A stretch of DNA of 64,000 bases from Syntrophus buswellii. GTDB taxonomy: Bacteria; Desulfobacterota; Syntrophia; Syntrophales; Syntrophaceae. Location: NCBI RefSeq assembly GCF_046097065.1, contig NZ_CP175563.1, positions 1,178,001-1,242,000 of the forward strand. Reading direction: 5' to 3'. Both the position numbers and the translations under genes were made by a program. Below are positions 1 to 7,743 of this stretch, one piece after another (the stretch's first letter is position 1; the number at the start of each line of letters is the position of its first letter). The notes beneath the pieces were generated by a model that saw only the letters and a list, made by a program, of their open reading frames with translations, had not been told where the DNA came from and ran no database searches.

Positions 1-38
1 TAAAGGGCACTTGGTATCTATGCTGCGTGTGATACGGT

Positions 39-2021
39 TTACATCACGGCGTTTATTTTTTCAATATGGTCCACAATTTTGCCAAGGGCCGTGCGGTCGG
101 AATGATCAAGTTGATCGGATCGATGTCTCTTGTTCAGCAAAATCTTTGACTGAACATCTTCAACGGTTTCCAATAGCGTCAGTCGTCCGTTGTCTGACAG
201 GTATCGATCCACTGCACCAATTTTACCCCTAAAGATGCTGTACACGGGAACGCCCAATGCGGCGGCTTCCCGATTCATCGTTCCACCTCCGCTGATCACC
301 AGGTCGGAATGCCAGATGAGATTGAGGCCATCTACAACATGTTCCGGGAAGATAATCTTCCGGGAAGAGCACCACTCAGGCCAGGTGTTCTTCACCCAGG
401 CCGTCTGCTTCTTTTCGTTCCTGGGCAGGATGACCAAACGGGTATTGTCCTGCTTCCCCAGAAAGTTGATCGTTGCCTCAAAGAGCAGTTCGCTTTCCGG
501 ATTGTGGTAATGCGCCTCCGTTGCCGGGGGTCGGATGGTCACGATCAATTCGCTTTCACTGATGCCCAATTCCTCAAAGATGGATGGATCCGGCTTGAAG
601 TCCGGTACGTAGACATCTTCCTTGATTCCAGGATACTTGAAGAAGGATTCGGAATAGCCTTTTACGTCATTGTCGGGGATCATTTCCGGAACAATGACAT
701 AGGTGGGTTTCGTCACCGTCTGGGTGAATTCATAGTCTGCAATGACCACGGTGGGGATATTCAGGAGCGTCGCAATCAGCACCTGGGATCTTGAACCATG
801 AGACACGGCAAGATCAGGTTTTTCTTTCATGATCATGGGCATCAGCTGAAGGGCTCTTATCAATAATCCTGCCACCTTCATGAGGACATTCTTACCGTAA
901 TGATGGCCGATTTTCTGGTATTTCAAATGGATGAGGTCCGCAAGGCCGCAGACCTGGAAGCAATCACGTGCCGTCACCAGAGTGTCGTAGCCACGCTTAT
1001 GTAAATCATCGAGGATGGGCTTGAAAAACGGAACATGCGGCGAATTATCCAGATCGATCCATATTTTCTTTTTGGGTTTCGTCAGCGAATCACGCACCAT
1101 CTCAACTGTTCTCCCGTAGTGGCCTGCCCAAAAACGTGCCATATCTCTGGGCAATACATGCCAGTATTGACCCTCATAATTTGATTTGATGTATTCAAGG
1201 AATGCTTCATAATGTTTTGCCGGGTACTCTTCGTGGTTGGGTTTTTTATCAAAACTCATATAATCCGGATGGGTGTCAAGCAGGACCATACCGCCCTGAT
1301 CGGCGATCCAGTCCAGTTTCTTTTTCCAGATGGCGATGCTTTCCTCCTGCATGAGGATGAAGAGGAGAAAATCCTGAGGAAGGGTGTAAGGAAGTTCGAC
1401 ATATCCTTTTTGAGGGTTCTCGTTGGCAACCCAAAAAGGAAAGATGGTTCCCATACCATCCGGCTGCGGTTCAAAAGGATCCGTATCAAAGGTGGATGAG
1501 TCGTATTCAATATCGAGGTCATGAATTAATTCGAGATCGTGGTACATGCAGGGGCTGCGGAAACCGACGGCACCCCATTCTTTCAGGGTACGGTTTATTT
1601 CAATGGCTTGCTTTTTAAAAATTGATACATCTTGGAAAGGGTTTCGATCATGATGCAGACCATGTACACCGATCTCAAATCCGCGATCCATCAGGTCTTG
1701 GCGCAATGCTTCCGGCACAGGATAATCCCCAGCAACGAAATTAAAAGAAGACCGGAAACCGAGACGTTCTTCGATCTCTGCCAATGAAGAGCACTTGCTG
1801 ATACCTACAGCTTTTTCCACATCGTGTGTAAGGACGAGGGCGAATTTTTTTCCATCCGGCCATCCAGTCCATCCTGCCTGTGGTTTGCTCGCATTATAGT
1901 CGATCGGCCAATCTTTCTCATATTTAGATCTTATCGAATTAACATAATGTCTCCGCAACTGAATCTGCAGCTGCCTGGGGATCAGGAACCTGAATTTAGG
2001 GTAAATTTTGTTCCGGAACAT
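39..2021 (-). CDS. Polysaccharide deacetylase - DUF354 fusion protein
   Basis: This 660-residue protein has two parts. Residues about 60-310 resemble a NodB-type polysaccharide deacetylase: THDVEK near residue 65 carries the catalytic/metal Asp and GVHGLHHD carries the metal-binding His pair. Residues about 325-660 match DUF354, a glycosyltransferase-B/UDP-GlcNAc-epimerase-like fold, starting at KKKIWIDLDNSPHVPFF and containing SGGGTMNREAA near the C-terminus. I chose the ATG at 2021 because the longer frame, open to 2087, would overlap the upstream gene. It is probably the last gene of the FemAB block and should act on the exopolysaccharide or its lipid-linked precursor. The fusion is inferred from one uninterrupted frame; the enzymatic role of DUF354 is not established. 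Confidence 0.8.
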   Translation of the reverse strand: MFRNKIYPKFRFLIPRQLQIQLRRHYVNSIRSKYEKDWPIDYNASKPQAGWTGWPDGKKFALVLTHDVEKAVGISKCSSLAEIEERLGFRSSFNFVAGDYPVPEALRQDLMDRGFEIGVHGLHHDRNPFQDVSIFKKQAIEINRTLKEWGAVGFRSPCMYHDLELIHDLDIEYDSSTFDTDPFEPQPDGMGTIFPFWVANENPQKGYVELPYTLPQDFLLFILMQEESIAIWKKKLDWIADQGGMVLLDTHPDYMSFDKKPNHEEYPAKHYEAFLEYIKSNYEGQYWHVLPRDMARFWAGHYGRTVEMVRDSLTKPKKKIWIDLDNSPHVPFFKPILDDLHKRGYDTLVTARDCFQVCGLADLIHLKYQKIGHHYGKNVLMKVAGLLIRALQLMPMIMKEKPDLAVSHGSRSQVLIATLLNIPTVVIADYEFTQTVTKPTYVIVPEMIPDNDVKGYSESFFKYPGIKEDVYVPDFKPDPSIFEELGISESELIVTIRPPATEAHYHNPESELLFEATINFLGKQDNTRLVILPRNEKKQTAWVKNTWPEWCSSRKIIFPEHVVDGLNLIWHSDLVISGGGTMNREAAALGVPVYSIFRGKIGAVDRYLSDNGRLTLLETVEDVQSKILLNKRHRSDQLDHSDRTALGKIVDHIEKINAVM

Positions 2022-2044
2022 AGATAATATATCTGATAAGTCTA

Positions 2045-2563
2045 TTAAATTTTTTCGAGCCACTCTTCCCGCCAGAAGAAATAACAAGAGCGGTCACAGG
2101 ATCCAAAGTCAATTGTTCCTTGGCACATAACCCCATCAAGGATGACCAAGTTTTTACATTTTTTCAGAAGATAGTCCCGCTCATCCAGAAATCTTTCCAC
2201 CTTTTTCAGCACAATTTGTTCGCTGCCACAATAGGACCACATTTCTTCCATAAATGAACACCCCTTCAACTGGTTCCAGCGATTGAGTGTTTTCTGTATC
2301 TCCTCCTTAGAGCGCACCTTCACCCTGTCTCCCGGTTCTAAGTCTCTTTTAATGGGCATTTCATTGACACGCTCCAGCGGCAAAGATTTTGGATTGATCA
2401 TTTCCCTGAACAAATTTCTTAGATAAATCCAACGTCTCTTTATAATACGTTTGACACGATTACGGCGCTGCCAGAATATATCCTGTCGGGGTGTTGGTTC
2501 GCTCAATTCGGGAAGGGATATCAATTGGCATGCCGGCTTATTTCTGTTTTGCTCCTTTTCCAT
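2045..2563 (-). CDS. Conserved-looking Cys-rich small protein of the exopolysaccharide locus
   Basis: This is a 172-residue soluble protein of no assigned function. The first 75 residues are basic and probably disordered. The middle (LEPGDRVKVRSKEEI) looks like a small SH3-like barrel strand pattern. The C-terminal half has six Cys, including a closing cluster in which two Cys flank DRS, followed by an aromatic WREEWLEKI tail. That spacing suggests metal binding or a structural Cys cluster. It lies 23 bp upstream of the deacetylase-DUF354 gene and 42 bp downstream of a FemAB-like gene, so it should be co-transcribed with them. I recall similar small proteins beside exopolysaccharide and peptide clusters, but no function that I can name with confidence. 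Confidence 0.7.
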   Translation of the reverse strand: MEKEQNRNKPACQLISLPELSEPTPRQDIFWQRRNRVKRIIKRRWIYLRNLFREMINPKSLPLERVNEMPIKRDLEPGDRVKVRSKEEIQKTLNRWNQLKGCSFMEEMWSYCGSEQIVLKKVERFLDERDYLLKKCKNLVILDGVMCQGTIDFGSCDRSCYFFWREEWLEKI

Positions 2564-2605
2564 TTCTCTTCCGCTGAATATAGCTAAAGGTTGCGTGTCG
2601 GGTTG

Positions 2606-3679
2606 CTATCCCAAATGCTTGTAACAGAGATTCCCAATCTGCTTGAGGGCAAAGTCAGGCACCTTTTCGCAAAGTTTTTTAACTAGTTTGTAACTCAGCG
2701 ATTCTTCTACATTAGCGAGTTTTTCTGCTGCATGCCTTGGGTAATAATACTGAGGCAAGTCGATAAGAGTCGTTCCCCAATGTCTTTTAAAATCCATTAA
2801 ACTTTTATTGTCCGGTGATGTCCTGCCGAAATCAAAAATCTTGTACCCACCTTCGTAAGCGGACGTGATGGCCTCCCAGAAAAGAAAATGATTCGGGCTC
2901 AGATCTCTATAGGTTTCATCAGATGCGGCAAATTCGGCTGAAACGCGATCACGGAATTTAAAAAGGATCAGGCTGGCCAGTGCTGTTCCGTCTTTTTCCG
3001 CGATGAGGAGAGAAAGCTTCTTCGAAGGGGAAAAAGTTTCCCAGAGCGATTTGAAGAAGGCATACGGCTGTGGAGGAAGAGAAAGTCTCATTCTGGTTTT
3101 GATATGAAGCTGATAAAAAGTATCAAGGTCGGATGCGTGATCGCCTGTCTTCAAGGTCAGCTTACTCTCGTAAGCCCTTGAAATCCTCTGCCTGACGCAG
3201 GAGCGATGAAATTTCTTCTTCAACAGTTCCGGCTCATTATTCAGTAACAGGTAATGATGCTTATAAAAGAGGCTGCTTCCCAATTGATCATTTTGAATGA
3301 GATGGGAAGAGGATAAGGTTCTGATTTCAAGGTAGTTTGCACCTATCTTATTGAAGAGATTCAATACGGCATCAAAGAGTTGATGCATTTCTTCGCTGGA
3401 TGCAATCAAGGGATCACAAAGGGTTGCAAAAGGAATACTGACGAGTCTTTTTCCGGTCAGCCAGCTTTTTACCGCAAAAACCGGCATGGCCGCCTTGATT
3501 TGCAGGGTCGTTTCATCCAGAAGAACCGGGTAGTATCCTTTCATATGGCTGAAACTTTTTTCCAGAACCTGTTTCCATCCTGAAAGATGACAGATCCATC
3601 CGTAGGGGTGGTTCTCCACGAAATGATCCCATCGGGTGTCCTCTTCAGGGTTAATAAATGCTATCGTTCCCAAAAACAT
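2606..3679 (-). CDS. FemAB-like GNAT-fold acyl/aminoacyl transferase 2
   Basis: This 357-residue protein belongs to the FemAB/peptidyltransferase-like GNAT group that occurs in XrtA/PEP-CTERM exopolysaccharide loci. The hallmarks are an N-terminal half with HLSGWKQVLEKSF and a C-terminal acetyltransferase half with ALASLILFKFRDRVSAEFAASDE, followed by KIFDFGRTSPDNKSLMDFKRHWG. The last motif is the typical FemAB FGR-S...L..FK..WG signature. The ATG sits directly against a GGAG, so translation may instead begin at the TTG at 3673, six bases from that GGAG. The protein is a paralogue of the next upstream gene. Family members are thought to add an aminoacyl or acyl group to a cell-envelope glycan; the substrate here is unknown. 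Confidence 0.8.
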   Translation of the reverse strand: MFLGTIAFINPEEDTRWDHFVENHPYGWICHLSGWKQVLEKSFSHMKGYYPVLLDETTLQIKAAMPVFAVKSWLTGKRLVSIPFATLCDPLIASSEEMHQLFDAVLNLFNKIGANYLEIRTLSSSHLIQNDQLGSSLFYKHHYLLLNNEPELLKKKFHRSCVRQRISRAYESKLTLKTGDHASDLDTFYQLHIKTRMRLSLPPQPYAFFKSLWETFSPSKKLSLLIAEKDGTALASLILFKFRDRVSAEFAASDETYRDLSPNHFLFWEAITSAYEGGYKIFDFGRTSPDNKSLMDFKRHWGTTLIDLPQYYYPRHAAEKLANVEESLSYKLVKKLCEKVPDFALKQIGNLCYKHLG

Positions 3680-3735
3680 CTCCGTTATCAGACAGGAAAT
3701 ATCCTGTCTTGGTTTCTGACCGCTCTGTTATTCGT

Positions 3736-4776
3736 TTAACCCATATGCCGGTAAAGAACATTCCCCAACTTTTTCAGCAGAAGGAGAGGCATTTTCTTGA
3801 AAATTTTATTGTGGAACCCCGTCACCTTTGAAGAAGTACGGACAAAGGTCTGCCTTCCGAAATCGTAACGGTAATAACGAATCAGATGTTCGCTCGTTCC
3901 CCATCCGGACTTGAACTGCAGAAGACCCTGATTTTCCGTCTCTGTCCTGCCGAAGCAAATACTTTCATATCCCTTTTCAGCATAAGCTTTTATTCCTTCC
4001 CACATGACGAGGTTGTTTGCCCGGAGCCATTGGTGCGTGTGGTCGGATGCACCGTATTTGTAAAGCGCTTTCCTGCCGAAGTGAAAAAAAACTGAGCCGG
4101 CGATGGGCTTTCCTCGATAAGATGCAAGGATGACGGATCCGAGGTCTTTCAGGAGGACATGCCTGTGGATGCTCTTGAAAAATTCATAGGGCTGCGGCGG
4201 CAGACCATGTTCTCTCCTCGTCAAACAATTGAGACGGTAAAACTCCTTTACGAAATCCGGGGAGGTGCCAATGTTAATCTCCACTCCTTCCCGCAGGGCC
4301 TTCTTGACGTTTCTCCTGGTGCTGCCTCGAAAACGAGAATAAATCCGATCCAATGTTCCGTTGAGATCCAGGGTATGGCCTATGTAAGTCAGCGAGGGTG
4401 GAGTGGATGGTAAGATCAGATTTGCCGCCCTCAGTTCCAGATACTTCCAGCGACGTTGCCGGCCATGCTCAAGCGCTCGATTTAAAAACACCTGGGGCTG
4501 AACAGCTCCATCAATGATGGGATTGCTGTAATCGGTGAAGGGCAAGGAAACCCCTTTGTTTCCCGTTAAAGAACTGTTTACCTCCATGACAGGCATTAAG
4601 GCGCAAAGCCGTTCCGAAGAAAAGGACGCGAAATAGAGCGGCTTGTATCCATAGGATTCAACAAGCACCCTTGCCCAGGCTGCGGAATGGAAAAAAGAGG
4701 ATGCCGGATTAGAAAGGATGAGATCGTCCCAGTGCGGATTGTCCAGCGGGTTAACAATCCGGATTTCCTCACTCAT
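3736..4776 (-). CDS. FemAB-like GNAT-fold acyl/aminoacyl transferase 1
   Basis: This 346-residue FemAB-family protein has the same layout as its neighbour. It starts with a W-rich N-terminus (SSFFHSAAWARVLVESYGY), continues with the RNVKKA basic segment and a second GNAT half (GSVFFHFGRKALYKYGASD), and carries the signature ICFGRTETENQGLLQFKSGWG. Both paralogues end with similar LLKKLGNVLYRHMG / ALKQIGNLCYKHLG tails, which points to tandem duplication. It is the first gene of the lower-GC end of the locus and is separated by a 270-bp gap with a hairpin from the aminotransferase gene upstream. It is predicted to be cytoplasmic and to modify an exopolysaccharide or peptidoglycan precursor. The substrate cannot be read from sequence. 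Confidence 0.82.
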   Translation of the reverse strand: MSEEIRIVNPLDNPHWDDLILSNPASSFFHSAAWARVLVESYGYKPLYFASFSSERLCALMPVMEVNSSLTGNKGVSLPFTDYSNPIIDGAVQPQVFLNRALEHGRQRRWKYLELRAANLILPSTPPSLTYIGHTLDLNGTLDRIYSRFRGSTRRNVKKALREGVEINIGTSPDFVKEFYRLNCLTRREHGLPPQPYEFFKSIHRHVLLKDLGSVILASYRGKPIAGSVFFHFGRKALYKYGASDHTHQWLRANNLVMWEGIKAYAEKGYESICFGRTETENQGLLQFKSGWGTSEHLIRYYRYDFGRQTFVRTSSKVTGFHNKIFKKMPLLLLKKLGNVLYRHMG

Positions 4777-4978
4777 GACGACAGGTTAATGCCTTCTGCG
4801 AACTCTCGATCCCGGATCGGCCCTTGAGCACAGCTCCGCCCCCTGAGTTACAGAACCCGCTAAAAAAAACGTATAAATCGGAATCCTGCATGGATACGCC
4901 GGCAAACCCACATATTAAGGAATGGATTTACAATGAAATGATGAAAAAAGATACGCTACATTACCACAAGGATTAAAG

Positions 4979-5011
4979 AATATCCCTTATTTTTAAAGCA
5001 TAAGGGATATT
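4979..5011 (-). terminator. 12-bp perfect inverted repeat after the aminotransferase gene
   Basis: AATATCCCTTAT at 4979-4990 and ATAAGGGATATT at 5000-5011 are perfect reverse complements around a 9-base loop. The hairpin lies 36 bp beyond the stop of the aminotransferase gene (5047-6156). On the minus strand it is followed only by CTTTAAT rather than a clean T tract, so termination may be partial. Some read-through would let the FemAB block be expressed from the same promoter. The rest of 4777-5046 shows no gene and no convincing promoter. Confidence 0.55.
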
Positions 5012-5046
5012 TCCGCAAACAGGCACAACAGTCTTTGTCAAGAGGT

Positions 5047-6156
5047 TTATTCCAAGGGAATCAGGGTCTTGAGCGTTGTGCAGACAAACTCGATCTGCTC
5101 TCTGGTCAGTTCCGGGTACATGGGGAGCGAGAGAAACTCCGAGGCGCATTGCTCTGCCATGGGGAAGCGGCCTGCCGGAATCGCCTGGGATTCATAAGCC
5201 TTCTGAAGATGAAGCGGGATCGGATAGTGTATTCCACAGAAGATCTGGTGCTCCGCCAACTGGGGAATCAGTTTGTCGCGGTTTTTCACGCGGATGGCGT
5301 AGATGTGATAGACATGGCGGGCATAGTCCGCCTCCGTGGGGACAATGATGCCGGGCACCCCTTGGAGAAGCTCATCGTAGAAATGGGCATTCTGCCGCCG
5401 GGCGTCGTTCCAGTCTTCCAGGTGATTCAGCTTGACCGACAAGACGGCGCCCTGCAGACCATCCATGCGGGCGTTCCAGCCGATCATTTCATGTTCGTAC
5501 TTGCGCGCCTGCCCATGATCCCGGAACATGCGCATCTTTTCCGCCAGAGCCTCGCTGTTGGTCACGACAGCGCCCGCTTCCCCATAAGCCCCGAGGTTTT
5601 TGCCCGGATAGAAGCTGAAGCAGCCGGCATCGCCGAGAGAGCCTGCCATCCTGCCCTTGTACTGGGAACCATGGGCCTGGCAGGCGTCTTCGATCACCAG
5701 AAGCCCGTGTCTGCGGGCGATTTCCAGGATGGGATCCATGTCCGCCGGCTGGCCGAAGAGGTGAACGGGGATGACCGCCTTGGTCCGTTCCGTAATGGCG
5801 CTTTCGAGCTTTTCCGGATCCATATTGCAGGTGCTTTCCACCACATCCACGAAGACGGGCTTGGCACCGCAGAACGAAATGGCTTCCGCCGTGGCGATAA
5901 ACGTGTCGGGAACGGTGATGACTTCATCGCCCGGACCGACCCCGGAGGCGATCAGCGCCATCCAGAGGGCGTCCGTGCCGCTTCCAGCGCCGACGGCATA
6001 TTTGCACCCGCAGAACTTGGCAAAGGCCTCCTCGAAGCGGGCGACAAAGGGCCCGCCGGCGAAGGCGGTCTGATCCACGACGGCCTGCATGGCCGCATCG
6101 ATTTCTTCCTTGATGCTTCTGTACTGCGCTTTCAAATCGAGAAAAGGAACCTGCAT
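5047..6156 (-). CDS. DegT/DnrJ/EryC1-family sugar aminotransferase
   Basis: This 369-residue PLP enzyme is of the DegT/DnrJ/EryC1/StrS family, the normal length for the group. It begins MQVPFLDLKAQY, carries GAGSGTDAL for phosphate binding, the VIEDACQAHGS motif and the Schiff-base Lys in FSFYPGKNLGAYGEAG. I start it at the ATG at 6156 because AGGGAG lies eight bases upstream; the longer frame would run into the acyltransferase gene. Together with the oxidoreductase and acyltransferase just upstream it forms the set that makes a 3-amino-3-deoxy (2,3-diamino) uronic acid, like WbpB-WbpE-WbpD in Pseudomonas. It would transfer an amino group from glutamate to C3 of the oxidised UDP-sugar. Confidence 0.88.
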   Translation of the reverse strand: MQVPFLDLKAQYRSIKEEIDAAMQAVVDQTAFAGGPFVARFEEAFAKFCGCKYAVGAGSGTDALWMALIASGVGPGDEVITVPDTFIATAEAISFCGAKPVFVDVVESTCNMDPEKLESAITERTKAVIPVHLFGQPADMDPILEIARRHGLLVIEDACQAHGSQYKGRMAGSLGDAGCFSFYPGKNLGAYGEAGAVVTNSEALAEKMRMFRDHGQARKYEHEMIGWNARMDGLQGAVLSVKLNHLEDWNDARRQNAHFYDELLQGVPGIIVPTEADYARHVYHIYAIRVKNRDKLIPQLAEHQIFCGIHYPIPLHLQKAYESQAIPAGRFPMAEQCASEFLSLPMYPELTREQIEFVCTTLKTLIPLE

Positions 6157-6197
6157 GAGAATATCTCCCTGTCTGTGAAAAGTCGACATACCGTCGA

Positions 6198-6671
6198 TCA
6201 AATGTCCCTGATATACGCTGCCGGATTGCCGGCCACGATGGCGTTATCGGGAACGTCGCGGGTCACGACGCTGCCGGCTCCGATCAGGGCGTTCTCCCCG
6301 ATGGTGACCCGGCTGAGGATCGTCGAGCCGGAACCGATGGACGCCCCCTTTTTCACCCGGGTGGGCTCCACCTGCCAGTCCGCCTCCGTCTGCAGACCGC
6401 CGTCCGCCGTTGTCGCCCGGGGATAGGTGTCATTGATGAATGCAACATTGTGGCCAACAAAGACCTCATCCTCGATGGTGACGCCCTCGCAGATGAAGGT
6501 GTGGCTGGAAATCTTGCAGTTCCTGCCGATGGTGGCGTTTTTCTGAATTTCCACAAAGGCGCCGATTTTTGTGTTGTCGCCGATGGTGCAGCCATAGGCG
6601 TTGATGAATTTCGATAACTTGACGTTCTCTCCCAGCCGGACGTCATCGGCGATGCACAGGTACTGGCTCAT
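6198..6671 (-). CDS. Hexapeptide-repeat sugar N-acyltransferase (WbpD/WlbB-like)
   Basis: This 157-residue protein is a left-handed beta-helix acyltransferase. Isoleucine/valine-rich hexapeptide repeats run through nearly the whole chain (DNTKIGAFVEIQKNATIGRNCKI, GSTILSRVTIGENALIGAGSV), and it ends with the typical VVTRDVPDNAIVAGNPA loop. Length and pattern match WbpD/WlbB, which acetylate the 3-amino group of UDP-2-acetamido-3-amino-uronic acid using acetyl-CoA. The stop overlaps the long form of the aminotransferase frame, and the start overlaps the end of the oxidoreductase gene by four bases, so the three genes are almost certainly translationally coupled. The acyl donor is inferred from the family. 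Confidence 0.88.
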   Translation of the reverse strand: MSQYLCIADDVRLGENVKLSKFINAYGCTIGDNTKIGAFVEIQKNATIGRNCKISSHTFICEGVTIEDEVFVGHNVAFINDTYPRATTADGGLQTEADWQVEPTRVKKGASIGSGSTILSRVTIGENALIGAGSVVTRDVPDNAIVAGNPAAYIRDI

Positions 6672-7669
6672 AGGTAGGTCATGGCTCCTTTGTTCAGCAG
6701 GGAATGATTGGCGGCTTCCAGGATCTTGACGACCCGCATCCCCGCGTGGCCGTCGTTGATGGGGGCGGTGTTGTGGGAGACGCAGTCAACAAAGTAGTTG
6801 GCCTCCAGCTTCAGCGCTTCCGTCACTTCCACCTTGGGCATCCACACATCCCCGGAGCGGTAGTTGATGAGGAGATTGTAAACGCCTTCGCGGTTCTGCA
6901 CGTCCGCTCCCTTGTCATAGATCTTGATCTTTTCGTCGGCCTCCAGGTCATTCCAGACCAGCATCTTTTTGTCGCCGCCGATGAGCATCGTCCGCACCTT
7001 GACGGGGGAAAGCCAGTTGACGTTGAAGTGGGCGATCATGTTGTTGGAAAAGTAGCATGAAACGTAGGCGACATCCTCCAATCCGTTGAAGTGGGATGTG
7101 CCGGTCGCCACAATCGCCTGGGGCGCGTCCTGCACGAGATAGTCCATGATGGAAAGATCGTGGGGCGCAAGATCCCAGATCACGTTGATGTCATGCTGAA
7201 AGAGGCCCAGGTTGACCCGCATGGAATCGAAGTAGTACAGGTTGCCGAGCGTTCCCTCATCCATCAGTTCCTTGATCTTTCGGACGGCCCCGGTAAAGAG
7301 GAAGGTATGATCCACCATGATGGTGAGATTCTTCCGGGCCGCCAGTTCATTCAGCTCCGCCGCCTGGGCGGACGTGGAGGTGAAGGGCTTTTCGACGAAG
7401 ACGTGTTTGCCCTCCTGGAGGGCCTTCCTGGCCAGTTCGTAGTGGGTGTAGACGGGGGTGACGACGGCGATGGCGTCGATGTCTCCCGCAGCAATGATTT
7501 CAGTACTTTCCGTGGTTGTTCTGATGTTCGGCCAGGCGGCGTTGACCTTCTTCAGGGCATTGGGGTTCATGTCGCAGACGGCCGCCACGCATGCCCCTTC
7601 GATCGAATTGAAATTCCGCACAATGTTGGGTCCCCAGTAACCATATCCGATAACGCCGATTCGAATCAC
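6668..7669 (-). CDS. Gfo/Idh/MocA-family sugar-nucleotide oxidoreductase (WbpB-like)
   Basis: This 333-residue NAD-dependent enzyme starts with the Rossmann motif GVIGYGYWGPNIVRNF and has the family EKP motif (KHVFVEKPF) and a DLAPHDLSIMDYL segment carrying the catalytic-site His. I begin it at the GTG at 7669, seven bases after GAGGAG. The upstream part of the open frame has no family similarity and would overlap the sugar-transferase gene. In the WbpB/WlbA pathway this enzyme oxidises C3 of UDP-GlcNAc uronic acid before transamination. The 6-dehydrogenase that makes that substrate (WbpA) is not in the window. Confidence 0.86.
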   Translation of the reverse strand: MIRIGVIGYGYWGPNIVRNFNSIEGACVAAVCDMNPNALKKVNAAWPNIRTTTESTEIIAAGDIDAIAVVTPVYTHYELARKALQEGKHVFVEKPFTSTSAQAAELNELAARKNLTIMVDHTFLFTGAVRKIKELMDEGTLGNLYYFDSMRVNLGLFQHDINVIWDLAPHDLSIMDYLVQDAPQAIVATGTSHFNGLEDVAYVSCYFSNNMIAHFNVNWLSPVKVRTMLIGGDKKMLVWNDLEADEKIKIYDKGADVQNREGVYNLLINYRSGDVWMPKVEVTEALKLEANYFVDCVSHNTAPINDGHAGMRVVKILEAANHSLLNKGAMTYL

Positions 7670-7743
7670 GCAAAATCTCCTCTCCGCCTGCAGTTCCGGA
7701 TGTCCATCCCGGGACTGCCGCCTGTTGTAGTTCCGGTTAAATG

